Part shown: one piece after another, positions 34,044 to 35,750 of the stretch
How the letters are laid out: every line of letters starts with the position of its first letter
Position numbering within the stretch: the stretch's first letter is position 1
DNA from: Pseudomonas endophytica
GTDB lineage: Bacteria > Pseudomonadota > Gammaproteobacteria > Pseudomonadales > Pseudomonadaceae
Direction of reading: 5' to 3'
Assembly: GCF_001411475.1 (NCBI RefSeq)
Contig: NZ_LLWH01000171.1
Location: 1-35,750 of the forward strand
Length of the DNA: 35,750 bases
Translations under genes and position numbers: made by a program
Notes under the pieces: generated by a model
What the model saw: the letters and a program-made list of their open reading frames with translations, nothing else
Databases searched by the model: none
What the model was told of the DNA's origin: nothing

Positions 34044-35750
34044 ATGAGCCATTGCGGTCGCGCCGATGCGCTGTTAGCTGATTTGCCACGCGCAGGCCAA
34101 GGTCGGCTCAAGGTGTTTTTGGGCGCGGCACCGGGCGTGGGCAAGACCTACGCCATGCTGCAAGCCGCCCACACTCAATTGCGCCAAGGAGTGACGCTGG
34201 TGGCCGGGGTCGTTCAGACCCATGGCCGCGCCGAGACTGAGGCGCTGCTCAACGGTTTGCCTCAGCGTGCGCTGCTACGCTCTGAATACCGCGGCGTGCA
34301 CCTTGAAGAAATGGACCTCGACGGCCTGCTGGCGGCCAAGCCCAAGCTAGTACTGGTCGACGAGTTAGCCCATACCAATGCCCCCGGCAGCCGTCATGCC
34401 AAGCGCTGGCAAGACGTGCAGGAACTGCTGGCAGCGGGTATCGACGTGTACACCACGGTCAATGTCCAGCATCTCGAAAGCCTAAACGATCAAGTGCGTG
34501 GCATCACTGGGGTGCTGGTACGTGAAACCGTGCCTGACTGGATCGTGCAGGAAGCCTATGAGCTGCTGCTGATTGACTTGCCACCGCGAGAGCTTCTAGA
34601 GCGTCTGCGCGACGGTAAGGTCTACGTGCCCGAGCAAGCGCGGGCCGCAATTGATGCGTTCTTCTCCCAGACCAACCTCAATGCCTTACGCGAACTGGCG
34701 ATGCAAACCGCCGCTGTGTACGTCGACGATGAGCTGGACAAAGGCTACCGCCAGCAAGGGCAGTCAGCCCCGGCAGTGCGTGGGCGTTTGCTGGTGGGTA
34801 TTGATGGTGATGCGCACGCCGAGCGTTTAGTGCGCCACGCCAGCCGGGTTGCGCAGCGACGCCATTTGCCTTGGAGTTTGGTACACGTCGATAACGGCGC
34901 GGCACGTGACGAGCAATCACGTCTGCGTCTGCAAAGTGCCCAGCAATTGGCTGAGCGATTAGGCGGCGATGTGGTCGTGCTGCGCGCAGGTGAGGTAGCC
35001 AAAACGCTGATTCAGCACGCCAGTGAACGCCGGGCCAGCTTGTTGCTAGTAGGGCAGTCGCGTCTGAGTTGGCGTCGCCGGGTGTTCGGCGGCGGCTTGG
35101 CCGCGCGCTTGCTGCGTGATGGGCACGGCTTGGAGATCAACGTGCTTGATCACGAGCCGATGGCCGCGCCCACTGTCAGCCGGGGCAAGCACGCGACCGT
35201 CTGGTTTGACTATGCGCTGGCGCTGGTGGCCACGTTGCTGGCCAGCGCCTTGGCGTGGGGTGTTTCTGCGGTGTTGGCGCTGCCCAATATCTCGTTGGTG
35301 TTTTTGGCCGCGGTGTTGCTGGTGGCGGTGCGCAGCAGTCTCGGGCCCGCGTTGGCCTGTGCGGCCCTGTCATTTATGGCTTATGACTTTTTGTTTATCC
35401 CGCCGAACTTCTCGTTCAGCATCCAGCGCGAAGAGGACGTACTGACGCTGTTGTTCTTCCTGCTGATGGCAGCCCTGACCGGTAACTTGGCGGCGCGTCA
35501 ACGTCAGCAACTGCAAGCCCTGCGTGACACCCAAGAAGAAACCACGCAGTTGCTCGACTTGTCACGCAGGCTCACCGCCGCAACCGACCGCCAAGCGGTG
35601 ATCAATGCCGCGGCCCAGCATTTGAGCGGTTGGAAAGAACTCAACCTGTGCCTGCTTAACCGTGATAGCGATGGCGGCTGGACCGTCGAAACTGGCGGGC
35701 CCTTGCACTTCAATGAAGCCGAGCGGGCCGCTGCCGCCTGGGCTTGGACC
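34044..35750 (+). CDS. kdpD: KdpD sensor kinase, 3'-truncated by window edge
   Basis: The frame opened by ATG 34044 (AGGAAAA at 34032-34038) stays open for 569 codons to the window end; KdpD is normally about 880-900 residues. Present are the KdpD N-terminal domain with Walker A GAAPGVGKT (27-35) and VDELAHTNAPGSRHAKRWQD, a Usp-like domain (about 245-365, with LLVGIDGD and LLLVGQSRLSWRRRVFG), four membrane segments (about 395-485), and the start of the GAF-like region. The kinase core lies beyond the edge. KdpD senses low K+ or osmotic stress and phosphorylates KdpE, whose gene is expected next. Confidence 0.96.
   Translation, partial: MSHCGRADALLADLPRAGQGRLKVFLGAAPGVGKTYAMLQAAHTQLRQGVTLVAGVVQTHGRAETEALLNGLPQRALLRSEYRGVHLEEMDLDGLLAAKPKLVLVDELAHTNAPGSRHAKRWQDVQELLAAGIDVYTTVNVQHLESLNDQVRGITGVLVRETVPDWIVQEAYELLLIDLPPRELLERLRDGKVYVPEQARAAIDAFFSQTNLNALRELAMQTAAVYVDDELDKGYRQQGQSAPAVRGRLLVGIDGDAHAERLVRHASRVAQRRHLPWSLVHVDNGAARDEQSRLRLQSAQQLAERLGGDVVVLRAGEVAKTLIQHASERRASLLLVGQSRLSWRRRVFGGGLAARLLRDGHGLEINVLDHEPMAAPTVSRGKHATVWFDYALALVATLLASALAWGVSAVLALPNISLVFLAAVLLVAVRSSLGPALACAALSFMAYDFLFIPPNFSFSIQREEDVLTLLFFLLMAALTGNLAARQRQQLQALRDTQEETTQLLDLSRRLTAATDRQAVINAAAQHLSGWKELNLCLLNRDSDGGWTVETGGPLHFNEAERAAAAWAWT

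Overview
The window looks like a chromosomal segment from a Pseudomonas species, probably the fluorescens/fragi side of the genus. The evidence is the gene content (PoxB, KdpFABCD, RNase D-YcgL, YcgN, class C beta-lactamase, glutamine synthetase-like polyamine enzyme), the GC-rich codon use, and a family of REP palindromes (GTAGGAGCTGCCG...GGCTGCGATC) scattered between genes. No species can be named from the sequence alone. No tRNA, rRNA, CRISPR array, transposase or phage gene was seen.

Layout. (1) 1-2547: an AT-richer patch with a FleN/MinD-type ATPase running off the left edge, a divergent AraC-family regulator, and a 530-base gap ending in a clear terminator hairpin. (2) 2548-3587: a leftward two-gene unit, ParD-like protein plus a second-type methionine aminopeptidase, overlapping by 4 bases. 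(3) 3732-15501: the centrepiece. A membrane sensor kinase and a sigma-54 activator are followed by a twin dyad repeat, a textbook -24/-12 promoter, two periplasmic binding proteins, a complete branched-chain-amino-acid-type ABC transporter (two permeases, two ATPases) and two iron-type alcohol dehydrogenases. I read this as one regulated uptake-and-oxidation system for an unknown small hydroxylated compound. (4) 15649-20966: a lipoprotein amidase, PoxB (leftward), and a gamma-glutamylpolyamine synthetase-like enzyme. (5) 21143-28224: housekeeping and accessory genes: a methyltransferase, AmpC, RNase D with YcgL, a D-2-hydroxyacid dehydrogenase, a nitroreductase, YcgN, and a degenerate gluzincin-like periplasmic protein. 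(6) 28316-29245: an orphan RHS core protein with a disordered tail. (7) 29268-35750: a KdpE-like site followed by kdpF, kdpA, kdpB, kdpC and the 5' part of kdpD, the high-affinity potassium uptake system; kdpE presumably lies beyond the right edge.

How the parts work together. The best-supported regulatory story is at 6797-6991: two identical TGAGCG-N5-CGCTCA dyads, 32 bases apart (about three helical turns), sit about 160-195 bases upstream of the predicted start site of the sigma-54 promoter, and the adjacent gene encodes a GAYTGA-bearing sigma-54 activator. The transporter genes are tightly packed (4-base overlaps), with a strong intercistronic hairpin separating the binding proteins from the membrane components. 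The substrate is not identifiable from sequence; the paired alcohol dehydrogenases point to an alcohol, diol or a compound yielding one. The kdp genes form a separate osmotic/K+ response unit, with two REP palindromes between kdpC and kdpD.
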